Origin: Antrihabitans cavernicola
GTDB taxonomy: Bacteria > Actinomycetota > Actinomycetes > Mycobacteriales > Mycobacteriaceae
NCBI RefSeq assembly: GCF_008297975.1
Contig: NZ_VLNY01000003.1
Location: 186,001-250,000 of the forward strand
DNA length: 64,000 bases
Direction of reading: 5' to 3'
Shown here one piece after another: positions 1 to 7,953 of the stretch (the first letter of the stretch is position 1; every line of letters starts with the position of its first letter). The position numbers and the translations under genes are program-made. Under the pieces are notes generated by a model. That model had not been told where the DNA came from. It ran no database searches and saw nothing but the letters and a program-made list of their open reading frames with translations.

Positions 1-912
1 GCGCTGATGGAGCTGCTGGCCGACGCTGACGTCCTCGTCACCAACATGCGCGCTCAGGCCCTCGATCGACTCGGTATCGGTTACCAACAGATTCGCGAGC
101 AGTTTCCGCATCTGATCTACGCGCACGCCCAAGGCTTCAACACGAAGTCGAGCCAAAGCGCGCGCCCCGCCTACGACGAGGTCATCCAGGCCGTCACCGG
201 ACTGGTGGACATGCAGCGGCGGGCGAGCGGCTCGCTGCAGTTCATGCCGACGTTCATCGCCGACAAGACTGCGGCCCTCTATCTTCTCAACGGCATTCTT
301 GCCGCGCTGTTCCACCAGCAGAAAACCGGTGCGGGGCAGGAAGTGTCGTTGGCAATGGCGGACGCGATGATCGCCGTCAACATGGTCGAACACATGGCGG
401 GCGACGTCTACGTTCCGCGAGAAGGTGATGTCGGAAATCCGCTGAGTTTCGCCGACGTCCACGCTGCCATGCGCACAAGCGACGGCAAAGCCATTGCGGC
501 CGTTCCCTATACCTACCGCGACGTCAGGAAGTTGCTTGTCGGAGCCGGCCTCGACGAGGACGCCGCAGATCCGGTGTGGGACGAGCCCGTCCTCGACCGG
601 ACGGTGTTCTACGACGGCATCGCCAAGGTGCTCGCGAACTCCGAGACCAAGACGGCGGCGCAATGGGAGGACTACCTCACCGCCAACGACATGCCGTACG
701 GCGTTGTGGTCGACATCGCAGACTTGCCGGATTCCGACTATGTCCGCGAATTGAACCTCATCACCGAGGTGGATCACCCGACCGAAGGTCGAATTCGGGT
801 GCTGGCCAACCCTATGCAGTTCTCGGCGACTCCGGTGTCCGTCCGTCGGCAGGCCGAACAACCGGGACAAAGCACGGCGGACGTGCTGGCGTCATTGCGC
901 GCGTCAGTCTGA
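1..912 (+). CDS. CoA-transferase family III (CaiB/BaiF), 5' end missing
   Basis: This is the C-terminal 303 residues of a class III CoA-transferase, which moves CoA between a donor and a carboxylic acid. The reading frame is open to the first base of the window, so the true start and probably 80-100 residues lie outside. Visible family traits are the ADVLVTNMR segment near the start, the HLIYAHAQGF strand and the TFIADKTAALYLLNGILAAL helix. The conserved catalytic Asp would be upstream or near the YDEVIQAVTG stretch. It is the first gene of a same-strand run (acyl-CoA dehydrogenases, hydroxyacyl-CoA dehydrogenase), so it probably activates the acid that the operon degrades. The substrate is not readable from the sequence. 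Confidence 0.85.
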   Translation, partial: ALMELLADADVLVTNMRAQALDRLGIGYQQIREQFPHLIYAHAQGFNTKSSQSARPAYDEVIQAVTGLVDMQRRASGSLQFMPTFIADKTAALYLLNGILAALFHQQKTGAGQEVSLAMADAMIAVNMVEHMAGDVYVPREGDVGNPLSFADVHAAMRTSDGKAIAAVPYTYRDVRKLLVGAGLDEDAADPVWDEPVLDRTVFYDGIAKVLANSETKTAAQWEDYLTANDMPYGVVVDIADLPDSDYVRELNLITEVDHPTEGRIRVLANPMQFSATPVSVRRQAEQPGQSTADVLASLRASV

Positions 913-938
913 CCCAACTCACCTCAAGGAGAAAGACC

Positions 939-2123
939 ATGAACCTCGACTACAGCGACGCAGACCTCGCGTTCCGCGACGAGTTGCGCACCGTGTTCTA
1001 CGACAAGATCGATGCAGGAATCCGCGAGCGTTCCGCGCTCGGCGAGACCACCCGCGACGACATCGTTGCGACGCAACGGATTCTGAACGAGCACGGTCTC
1101 GCCGTGCCGCACTGGCCCGCCGAATGGGGTGGCCGCGGCTGGACTCCGACGCAATCGCACATCTACTCGTCGGAAATGCAGCGCGCCGCGGTTCCGCAGC
1201 CGCTCGCGTTCAACGTCAGCATGGTCGGGCCGATCATCGCCGAATTCGGCAACGACGAGCAGAAGGCAAAATTCCTTCCGGCCACGGCCAACCTCGATAT
1301 CTGGTGGTCCCAGGGCTTTTCGGAACCCGAAGCAGGATCGGACCTGGCCGGCTTGAAGACCACCGCGATCCGCGACGGCGACCACTACGTGATCAACGGA
1401 CAGAAGACGTGGACCACCCTCGGCCAACACGGTGACTGGATGTTCCTGCTTGCTCGCACCGACCCCAAGGCCGACCGCAAGCAGCGCGGCATCTCGTTCC
1501 TGGTGTTGGATCTGACGACTCCCGGTATCGAGCGGCGACCGATCAAACTGGTCGACGGCGGATCCGAGGTCAACGAGTTCTTCTTCGACAACGTCGTCGT
1601 CCCCGTCGAGAACCTGATCGGCGAAGAGAACCAGGGCTGGACGTACGCAAAGTTCCTGCTGGGCAACGAGCGCAACAGCATCGCGCAGGTCGGTACCAGC
1701 CAGCGGCTGTTCGCCGATCTGGTCGAGCGAGCAGCGCAGACCGAGTTGGTCGACGGCACGCTGTTGCAGGACAACGAGTTCCGCACGCGCATGCACACGG
1801 TCAAGTTGCGGCTGCTCGCACTGGAGGCAACCCAACTCCGCGTCACCGGAGCATCCGAACGTGGGAAGGCCAGCCCTGTCTCGTCGCTGCTCAAGCTGGC
1901 GGGCACCCGACTGCTCCAGGAACTCTCCGCAATTCGGCTCGAGGCAGGCGCATCCGACTCGGTTCTGATCGGCGGTAGCAACGGCGCGGGCACCGCTCTG
2001 CATACCGATCTAGCCGACAACGTCGCGGCCGAGCAATACCTGAACCTGCGCAAGCTGTCGATCTTCGGCGGCTCCAACGAGATTCAGCGCGGCGTCATCG
2101 CGAAGACGATCCTTGGCCTCTGA
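939..2123 (+). CDS. Acyl-CoA dehydrogenase, large (FAD-binding) subunit type
   Basis: A 394-residue FAD-dependent acyl-CoA dehydrogenase that introduces the alpha-beta double bond in an acyl-CoA. The start at 939 has an AAGGAGAAAG ribosome-binding site at 926-935; the frame stays open upstream but has no better start. Family motifs are QGFSEPEAGSDLA in the middle domain, GQKTWTTLGQHGDW, and the C-terminal FGGSNEIQRGVIAKTILGL that carries the FAD-binding Glu/Arg pattern. The gene is followed 34 bp later by a second, divergent acyl-CoA dehydrogenase. Such pairs in actinobacteria (for example FadE28/FadE29, PimC/PimD) form alpha2beta2 enzymes, and this is the member that keeps the FAD motifs. 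The exact substrate is unknown. Confidence 0.9.
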   Translation: MNLDYSDADLAFRDELRTVFYDKIDAGIRERSALGETTRDDIVATQRILNEHGLAVPHWPAEWGGRGWTPTQSHIYSSEMQRAAVPQPLAFNVSMVGPIIAEFGNDEQKAKFLPATANLDIWWSQGFSEPEAGSDLAGLKTTAIRDGDHYVINGQKTWTTLGQHGDWMFLLARTDPKADRKQRGISFLVLDLTTPGIERRPIKLVDGGSEVNEFFFDNVVVPVENLIGEENQGWTYAKFLLGNERNSIAQVGTSQRLFADLVERAAQTELVDGTLLQDNEFRTRMHTVKLRLLALEATQLRVTGASERGKASPVSSLLKLAGTRLLQELSAIRLEAGASDSVLIGGSNGAGTALHTDLADNVAAEQYLNLRKLSIFGGSNEIQRGVIAKTILGL

Positions 2124-2157
2124 GGGCCACCACACACTTCTCGAAAGAGGTAGCACC

Positions 2158-3288
2158 ATGAATCTCGAACCCAACAGCGAACAGAAGTTGCTCGCGCAGA
2201 GCGTCACATCCGTCTTGGCAGGCAAGTACGTGCCCGGTTTTCGCGCCGCCGCCGCCGCATCCGAACTCGGCTGGAGTGCAGAGGTATTCACTGAACTCGC
2301 CGAGGTCGGCATCACGGCGTTGAACATTGCCGAAGAGTCCGGGGGCGTCGGGGGCGGTGCCACCGATGTCTACGTGGCGATGGAATCACTGGGACAGTTC
2401 GCAGCCGTGGAGCCGTTGCTCGACGGAGTGTTCTTACCTGCGTGGGTCCTTGCCGATGCAGGCGCCCCGGAGCGGCTCGCATCCGTGGCCGAGGGTGAGG
2501 CTGTCATCGCGGTCGCGCACGCCGAGCCGAAGCGCGCCTGGGACGGTGCACCGACCGTCGAGGCTCGCACCGAGAGCGGCATCACCACGGTGACCGGCGT
2601 GAAATCGCCAGTGCACCATGCCGACAACGCGCGGCTGCTCGTTGTCACGGCTGTCGATGTCGATGGCGTGTTCGGGCTGTACCTGGTGGACAGCGATGCG
2701 GACGGCATCACTCGCGTCGACGGGCGGACCACCGATTGGTCTCACGCCTCGGATGTCACCTTCGCTGCCACCCCGGCCACCGTCGTCGCCACGGGTCCGG
2801 ATGCGCGGCAGGCCTTCGACGTGTCGATTGCCAAGGCGCGCATCGCTCTGACCGGGGAAGCCATCGGGTTGATGGAGACGGGACTGGCGCAGACGGTGGA
2901 GTACCTCCGCTCGCGCAAGCAGTTCGGCGTGCCGCTGTCGACATTCCAGGCGTTGACCCACCGGGCTGCCGACCTGTACGCCGAGATCGAACTGGCGCGC
3001 TCGATGGCATTGTGGGCCACGGCCAAGGCCGAAGAGTTCGATACCGATTCGACGGTCGAGATCGAATCCGTCGCCGACGACGCCTTCGCCTTTGTCGCGG
3101 GCGCAGCCCGTCTGGTCGCCGAAGAGATCGTTCAGTTGCACGGCGGCATCGGGATGACATTCGAGTCGCCTGTCAGCCATGTCGCTGCCCGACTCACCGG
3201 AATCACGCAGGCGTTCGGCGGTGTTGCTGCAGCACGGCGGCGGGCGCTCGCTCGCCCGACCGCAACCACCACTCCCAGTGCCGCATAG
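2158..3288 (+). CDS. Acyl-CoA dehydrogenase, small subunit type
   Basis: A 376-residue acyl-CoA dehydrogenase-like protein. The start at 2158 follows an AAAGAGG ribosome-binding site. The N-terminal domain (EVGITALNIAEESGGVGGG) and the C-terminal helical domain (QFGVPLSTFQALTHRAADLYAE) are present. The C-terminus has LHGGIGMTFESPVSHVAARL instead of the FAD-contacting GGSNEIQR motif of its upstream partner. That pattern is typical of the small subunit of heteromeric acyl-CoA dehydrogenases such as PimD-type proteins. It is probably inactive alone and works with the product of 939-2123. The downstream hydroxyacyl-CoA dehydrogenase begins 9 bp after its stop. Confidence 0.88.
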   Translation: MNLEPNSEQKLLAQSVTSVLAGKYVPGFRAAAAASELGWSAEVFTELAEVGITALNIAEESGGVGGGATDVYVAMESLGQFAAVEPLLDGVFLPAWVLADAGAPERLASVAEGEAVIAVAHAEPKRAWDGAPTVEARTESGITTVTGVKSPVHHADNARLLVVTAVDVDGVFGLYLVDSDADGITRVDGRTTDWSHASDVTFAATPATVVATGPDARQAFDVSIAKARIALTGEAIGLMETGLAQTVEYLRSRKQFGVPLSTFQALTHRAADLYAEIELARSMALWATAKAEEFDTDSTVEIESVADDAFAFVAGAARLVAEEIVQLHGGIGMTFESPVSHVAARLTGITQAFGGVAAARRRALARPTATTTPSAA

Positions 3289-3297
3289 GAGGAACTC

Positions 3298-4179
3298 ATG
3301 TCCACTGTTGCAATCATCGGCGCAGGCGTCATCGGACTGTCGTGGGCCGAACTGTTCCACGACCACGGGTGGGACGTTGTGATCTCCGATCCGCGGACCG
3401 ATCTGGCCGACGTCGTCGGTGCAAGCTTGGGGGAGCGCGACATTCGTCTGTCGGGCAGCGTCGAGGACGCTGTCGCGCACGCCGACTTCGTGCAGGAGAA
3501 CGGCCCGGAGCGCATCGAACTCAAGCGCGAGGTGTTCGCCGCGATCGCTGAGGCAGCACCGGCGTCGGCGATCCTCGCGTCGTCGTCCTCGTCGCTGTTG
3601 CCGAGCGCCATCGCCGAGGGCAACGCCGCTGCCGACCGGGTGCTGATCGGGCATCCGTTCAACCCGCCTGCGCTGATGCCGCTGGTCGAGTTGGTGCCCG
3701 GACCGGAAACCTCTGCCGCCACAATGGATATCGCATTCGACGTCTACTCATCGCTCGATCACACTCCGGTGCGACTGAAGAGGGAGATCCGTGGGTTCGT
3801 CGGCAACCGGTTGCAAAAGGCACTCAACGACGAGGCCTACTACCTGGTGCAGCAAGGCATCGTCGACCCGGCGGGCCTCGACACGGTGATGAAGAATTCG
3901 CTCGGGTTGCGATGGGCGACGGTCGGACCGTTCGAGGGCGGTCACCTCGGCGGCGGGCCCGACGGCATCCGCCACCTCGCGGCAAACGTCGGTTCGCAGA
4001 TGACGTTTCCGCTCGGATCACCGGATCGAAGTCGGATGGACGTAGTCTTCGATCAGGTCGAGACCGCCTACGGCACCGGTCCAGAGGCGTATCGAGTGCG
4101 CGCACAACGGCGAGATCGGCTCACGCGTCGGATCCTCGACGCGGTTGCCGTTCAGCAGAAGTCGGAGGCGAAACGATGA
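3298..4179 (+). CDS. 3-hydroxyacyl-CoA dehydrogenase family (carnitine dehydrogenase-like)
   Basis: A 293-residue NAD-dependent dehydrogenase. The Rossmann motif GAGVIG lies at residues 8-13, and the family signature GHPFNPP at 118-124 is followed by LMPLVELVPG. This form resembles the L-carnitine dehydrogenase and lambda-crystallin/gulonate dehydrogenase branch as much as classical fatty-acid HADH, so the hydroxy substrate could be free or CoA-bound. It has an AGGAGG site just upstream (3289-3294). Its stop overlaps the next start in an ATGA arrangement at 4176-4179, so the two genes are translationally coupled. In context it probably carries out the oxidation that follows the acyl-CoA dehydrogenase step. 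Confidence 0.85.
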   Translation: MSTVAIIGAGVIGLSWAELFHDHGWDVVISDPRTDLADVVGASLGERDIRLSGSVEDAVAHADFVQENGPERIELKREVFAAIAEAAPASAILASSSSSLLPSAIAEGNAAADRVLIGHPFNPPALMPLVELVPGPETSAATMDIAFDVYSSLDHTPVRLKREIRGFVGNRLQKALNDEAYYLVQQGIVDPAGLDTVMKNSLGLRWATVGPFEGGHLGGGPDGIRHLAANVGSQMTFPLGSPDRSRMDVVFDQVETAYGTGPEAYRVRAQRRDRLTRRILDAVAVQQKSEAKR

Positions 4180-5069
4180 CAGAGCAACTGCTGGTACTGC
4201 ACCCAGGCAGCAAGGCCATTCTCGCCCTCGGGACCGACGGCTCTCGGATTCGTCCGATCGTCGAGGACTTGCCTGATGTGCCGGACGGCATCGTCGTCGA
4301 TCACGTTCGCGGCCAACTCTATTGGACGAACATGGGAACACCCGATTCATCGCGAAGACACGAGTACTTCACGCGCAACGGATCGCTCGAGCGAATGAAC
4401 CTCGACGGCTCCGAGCGCCGAACCATCCTTCCCATGGGGAGTTTCACCACCGGCAAACAACTGACGGCAGACTTCGACAACGCCACGCTCTACTGGTGCG
4501 ACCGGGAAGGCATGCAGGTGTTGCGGTGCAACCTGGACGGGTCGGACCTCGAACCTCTGGTAGTCGTGGCAGAAGGCGACGACGCGGCGCACGAGATCAG
4601 GAATCAGTGTGTCGGCATCGCGATCGACACCGCGAACGGATTCCTCTACTGGACGCAGAAGGGTGCACCGAAGGCAGGGGAGGGTCGCATTTTCCGTGCA
4701 GGACTGGAGATCCCGGCAGGGGAGACGGCGGCGAACCGTTCCGACATCGAGACGTTGTGGTCCGGTCTTCCGGAACCGATCGACCTCGAATTGGCAGCGG
4801 GCGGTTCGGTTTTGATGTGGACCGACCGCGGAGCCGAGCCGGACGGCAACACTCTCAACAGGGCGCGGGTGCTGCCGGAGGTCGGCACGCCGGAGATCGT
4901 CGCCCGGGGCTTTCGCGAGACCATCGCGCTGGCAAGTGCGGACGAGCGCACCTACTATGTCACCGACCTCCACGGTGCCGTTAGGTCGGTCGATGTCGAA
5001 GACGGCACAACGGAGTTGATTGCCGAACTCGGCCCCGGCCTCACCGGTATCGCTCTGGCTGACTTCTAG
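4176..5069 (+). CDS. YWTD/SMP-30-like beta-propeller protein
   Basis: A 297-residue protein with repeated low-density-lipoprotein-receptor class B (YWTD) blades. LYWTN, LYWCD and LYWTQ occur at about 40-residue spacing, each followed by a segment such as VLRCNLDGSDLEPL. There is no signal peptide, so the protein is cytoplasmic. It is the last gene of the CoA operon and overlaps the preceding stop by 4 bp. Related propellers include SMP-30-type lactonases and hydrolases, so a hydrolytic step on a pathway intermediate is possible but is only inferred. Its stop overlaps the stop of the convergent phzF-like gene. Confidence 0.75.
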   Translation: MTEQLLVLHPGSKAILALGTDGSRIRPIVEDLPDVPDGIVVDHVRGQLYWTNMGTPDSSRRHEYFTRNGSLERMNLDGSERRTILPMGSFTTGKQLTADFDNATLYWCDREGMQVLRCNLDGSDLEPLVVVAEGDDAAHEIRNQCVGIAIDTANGFLYWTQKGAPKAGEGRIFRAGLEIPAGETAANRSDIETLWSGLPEPIDLELAAGGSVLMWTDRGAEPDGNTLNRARVLPEVGTPEIVARGFRETIALASADERTYYVTDLHGAVRSVDVEDGTTELIAELGPGLTGIALADF

Positions 5070-5746
5070 AAATCCACCACGAACCTGCGGTCGGGAACCA
5101 CCCGGCCGCCGACGTGTATCCAGCCGTCGGCGTTGTACTGGGTCGTGATCGTCGAGCCTTGCCCTTGATGAACAGTCAGGCTGCGTTGTAGTCGATCGGT
5201 GATGCGCACCGCTGCCGAGCCGGTGGCCTCGTCCTCGGCAACACCCATGGCAGGTGCGAACATTCGCGACCTGATGGAGCCGGCACTCTCGTCCAGCCAC
5301 GCCCACGCGTAGTGATGGCCCTCGTGGAACGACGCCGGGTCGAGAGCGTTCACGGCGTCGGCGTCGGGTAGATCGTGGAAGTCGAAGTGTGGTGACCAGT
5401 CGGCGCGGCCACGGGCGAAGGTAACCCCATCGACAGTGGTCACCAGAACTGCGCCCGCCGGAACTGCCAGAGTGTCGGCGGGTGTACCGCGATCGGCCAG
5501 CCACCACGCCAGCCCAACCGTCGGATGACCGGCGAACGGCAACTCGACTGCAGGAGTGAAGATCTGCGCGGGTGCAGTGCCATCGACGACCGGTCCGACG
5601 AATATGGTTTCGCTGAACCCAAGCTGAGCGGTCAGGGCTTGCCGATCCGATTCGGGAACGGCCGCCGCGTCGACAATGCCCAACTCGTTGCCGAACTCGC
5701 CTGCAGCGTCGGTGAATACACGGACAACAGCTACGTCGATACTCAT
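5066..5746 (-). CDS. PhzF-family isomerase-like protein
   Basis: A 226-residue member of the PhzF/diaminopimelate-epimerase-fold family. It shows the N-terminal GNELGIV and SETIFV segments, FAGHPTVGLAWWL and the C-terminal DEATGSAA motif that are diagnostic of the family. It is shorter than the usual 260-300 residues. No phenazine genes are nearby, so a phenazine role is unlikely and the substrate is unknown. It is read towards the YWTD gene, with overlapping stop codons (ctag). A hairpin at 5773-5812 separates it from the ahpCD genes, so it is probably a separate transcript. Confidence 0.8.
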   Translation of the reverse strand: MSIDVAVVRVFTDAAGEFGNELGIVDAAAVPESDRQALTAQLGFSETIFVGPVVDGTAPAQIFTPAVELPFAGHPTVGLAWWLADRGTPADTLAVPAGAVLVTTVDGVTFARGRADWSPHFDFHDLPDADAVNALDPASFHEGHHYAWAWLDESAGSIRSRMFAPAMGVAEDEATGSAAVRITDRLQRSLTVHQGQGSTITTQYNADGWIHVGGRVVPDRRFVVDF

Positions 5747-5772
5747 GACAGCAGGCTACCGAACGCGAGTCA

Positions 5773-5812
5773 GGGGCCCACTCACCACCGAAAACAGTAG
5801 TGAGCGGACCCT
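5773..5812 (-). terminator. Hairpin between ahpD and the phzF-like gene
   Basis: An imperfect inverted repeat has the arm core CCACTCACCAC and a distal arm CAGTAGTGAGCGG around a CCGAAAAC loop, with GGGGCC/GGACCC outer pairs. It lies in the 82-bp gap after the ahpD stop (5829, minus strand) and before the phzF-like start. It is therefore placed as the terminator of ahpCD. There is no T tract. A relative of this hairpin occurs at 23422-23461. Confidence 0.5.
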
Positions 5813-5828
5813 CGGCTCGACAATGAAA

Positions 5829-6356
5829 CTAGGCGAGCGCTTCGGTGTTCTGCACAGCCTGTGCTACCCCGGCGACTATGGCTGCGACGCGCAGCGATTC
5901 GAAGATCGCCTCGCGGCCGACGCCCTCTTCACGCAAGGTGTGCTCGTGCGCTTCGAGACAATGTTGGCAGCCGTTGATCGACGACACGGCGAATGACCAT
6001 AGCTCGAAATCCGCTTTGGGCACACCCGAATTGCCGATGATCTGCATGCGCAAGCCTGCGCGCAGGTCGTCGTACTTGCCGCCGAGAAAACCTTTACCGC
6101 GGTAGAAGACGTTGTTCATGCCCATGATCGACGCGGCACCGAGGGCGGCGTTGTAGGCCTCGGCAGACAGTGTGTCGCCCGCGTCTTCGGCGATCTCTTT
6201 CAGCGTGGTCGCCGACTTGGTGGCGGCCGCGGTAGCGAGCAGGGTGCCCCACAATTGCTGCTCGGTCAGCACCGTCGAGCGCGCGATGGAGCTCAGGTTG
6301 AGCTTGAGGTCCTTGGCGTACTCGGGCAGCGAACCCTTGAGACTGTCGATGCTCAT
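5829..6356 (-). CDS. ahpD: Alkyl hydroperoxide reductase AhpD
   Basis: A 175-residue AhpD-type alkylhydroperoxidase. The key residues known from the mycobacterial enzyme are at the same positions: Glu118, the redox Cys130-Gln-His-Cys133 motif and His137. In mycobacteria AhpD passes electrons from the lipoamide/dihydrolipoamide system to AhpC. It is downstream of ahpC, with 4 bp between the genes, and is co-transcribed with it. Full length with no anomalies. Confidence 0.95.
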   Translation of the reverse strand: MSIDSLKGSLPEYAKDLKLNLSSIARSTVLTEQQLWGTLLATAAATKSATTLKEIAEDAGDTLSAEAYNAALGAASIMGMNNVFYRGKGFLGGKYDDLRAGLRMQIIGNSGVPKADFELWSFAVSSINGCQHCLEAHEHTLREEGVGREAIFESLRVAAIVAGVAQAVQNTEALA

Positions 6357-6360
6357 ACGC

Positions 6361-6948
6361 TCAGACGCTCGCCGTCAGGAGCTCGCCCGCATTGATCGTC
6401 GGATCGCCCTTGCGCCAGTTGCAGGCGCACAACTCGTCGGACTGCAGTGCGTCGAGCACGCGCAGCACCTCGTCGACGTTGCGGCCGACGGAACCGGCGG
6501 TGACGGAGACGAACTGGACCTCGTTGTTCGGGTCGACGATGAACGTGGCGCGATCGGCGACGCCGTCGGCGTTCAGAACACCTGCGGCAGTGGCGAGTTC
6601 ACGCTTGAGATCCGACAGGATCGGGAAGGGGAGGGTCTTGAGGTCGTCGTGCTGTGCGCGCCACTGGAAGTGCACGAACTCGTTGTCGACCGATGCGCCG
6701 AGAACCTGCGCGTCACGATCCTCGAACTCCTCGTTCAGCTTGCCGAACGCGGCGATCTCGGTGGGGCAGACGAAGGTGAAGTCCTTGGGCCAGAAGAAGA
6801 CGATGCGCCACTTGCCCGCATGGTCGTCGCTGGTGATGGTGGTGAAGTAGTCGTCGGGCTGCTGTGCGTCGACCTTCGACAGATCGCCACCGATCACGCC
6901 GGTGAGGTTGTATGCCGGAAATTGGTCGCCGATGGTCAGCAGGGCCAT
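6361..6948 (-). CDS. ahpC: Alkyl hydroperoxide reductase AhpC (peroxiredoxin)
   Basis: A 195-residue typical 2-Cys peroxiredoxin that reduces hydrogen peroxide, organic hydroperoxides and peroxynitrite. The peroxidatic cysteine is Cys61 in [10 protein letters not shown]. Cys174 and Cys176 (DELCACNW) are the resolving cysteines, the same numbering as in M. tuberculosis AhpC. A GGAGGA ribosome-binding site precedes the ATG. The gene is divergent from oxyR, and the 96-bp intergenic region contains OxyR-like inverted repeats, so peroxide-induced control by OxyR is likely. Confidence 0.96.
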   Translation of the reverse strand: MALLTIGDQFPAYNLTGVIGGDLSKVDAQQPDDYFTTITSDDHAGKWRIVFFWPKDFTFVCPTEIAAFGKLNEEFEDRDAQVLGASVDNEFVHFQWRAQHDDLKTLPFPILSDLKRELATAAGVLNADGVADRATFIVDPNNEVQFVSVTAGSVGRNVDEVLRVLDALQSDELCACNWRKGDPTINAGELLTASV

Positions 6949-7002
6949 GTAATTCCTCCGAAGTCGGTTGCGCGGTCAGTAATTTCTATCCTGCCGACAT
7001 CG

Positions 7003-7040
7003 TTATCAGAGGTAAAGGTGATAAGTAGCACTACACTTAT
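7003..7040. promoter_or_regulatory. OxyR-type binding region between ahpC and oxyR
   Basis: Two interlocked inverted repeats are visible: TTATCA (7003-7008) with TGATAA (7019-7024), and ATAAGT (7021-7026) with ACTTAT (7035-7040). A further CTTATCA half-site lies inside the oxyR coding start at 7058-7064. The spacing and LysR-type T-N11-A character suit OxyR tetramer binding. TACACT (7032-7037) is a candidate -10 element for oxyR and overlaps the second repeat. Confidence 0.65.
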
Positions 7041-7044
7041 AAGC

Positions 7045-7953
7045 GTGTCCGATCAGACTTATCAGCCGACGTTGTCGCAGCTGCGCGCGTTCGTCGCAGT
7101 CGCCGAGTACCGCCACTTCGGTACGGCGGCGGTGCGTATGGGTGTCAGCCAGCCGACGTTGTCGCAGGCCTTGGCCGCGCTGGAGGCGGGTCTCGGAGTT
7201 CAGCTGATCGAACGCAGCACGCGAAAGGTGTTGGTCACGGCCGTGGGTGTGGAGCTCCTGCCGCAGGCGATGGCGACCCTCGAGGCGGCCGATCGATTCG
7301 TGGCCGCCGCTGCCGGGTCGGGTGACGGTGTGGTGGGGCCGATGCGGATGGGCATCATCCCGACCATCGCGCCATACGTGCTCCCGTCCCTACTGCCGCA
7401 ACTACGCGACGACATGCCGGGGCTGTCCGTGCATGTCGTCGAGGATCAGACGGCCCGCCTACTCGATTCGCTCCGTGCGGGTGTGCTCGATGTCGCGATC
7501 GTCGCGCTCCCGGCCGACATGCACGGGATCGTCGAGATTGCCTTGTACGCAGAACAATTCGTCCTGGTGCTTCCGAAGGGGCACCATCTTGCGGGACGAA
7601 CCGATCTCACGGCCGACGTGCTGGGCGGACTGCCGCTACTGCTGCTCGACGACGGACACTGCCTGCGCGAGCAGACACTGGATCTCTGTCGCTCTGTCGA
7701 CGCGCACCCCGACACTGCAGGGGACACGCGGGCGACATCGTTGGCGACCGTAGTGCAGTGTGTGGCAGGCGGACTCGGCGTGACGTTGGTTCCCGAGATG
7801 GCGCTTGACGTCGAGACGTGTCGAGGACACCTCGACATCGCCCGATTCGCCGATCCCGCGCCGGGCCGCTCCATCGGTCTGGTCTTCCGTGGATCGAGTG
7901 GCCGCAGCGACGACTACCACCGGCTCGCGGACGTGGTACGCGCTAGCCGCTGA
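7045..7953 (+). CDS. oxyR: LysR-family peroxide regulator OxyR
   Basis: A 302-residue LysR-type regulator with an N-terminal winged HTH (residues about 5-64) and a C-terminal substrate-binding-like sensor domain. Its position divergent from ahpC identifies it as OxyR, the peroxide-sensing activator of ahpCD. The sensing cysteines would be those in the HCLREQTLDLCRSVD region. GTG at 7045 is chosen because the protein then begins just before the TLSQLRAFVAVAEY HTH helix. There is no ribosome-binding site, but TACACT ends 7 nt upstream, so the mRNA may be leaderless. The 3' end overlaps the convergent helicase gene by 11 bp. Confidence 0.93.
   Translation: MSDQTYQPTLSQLRAFVAVAEYRHFGTAAVRMGVSQPTLSQALAALEAGLGVQLIERSTRKVLVTAVGVELLPQAMATLEAADRFVAAAAGSGDGVVGPMRMGIIPTIAPYVLPSLLPQLRDDMPGLSVHVVEDQTARLLDSLRAGVLDVAIVALPADMHGIVEIALYAEQFVLVLPKGHHLAGRTDLTADVLGGLPLLLLDDGHCLREQTLDLCRSVDAHPDTAGDTRATSLATVVQCVAGGLGVTLVPEMALDVETCRGHLDIARFADPAPGRSIGLVFRGSSGRSDDYHRLADVVRASR

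Noticed and set aside
924-2003. 359-codon open frame on the minus strand opposite the acyl-CoA dehydrogenase
   Set aside because: It mirrors a strongly supported gene, has no family signature, and long antisense frames are common in GC-rich DNA.
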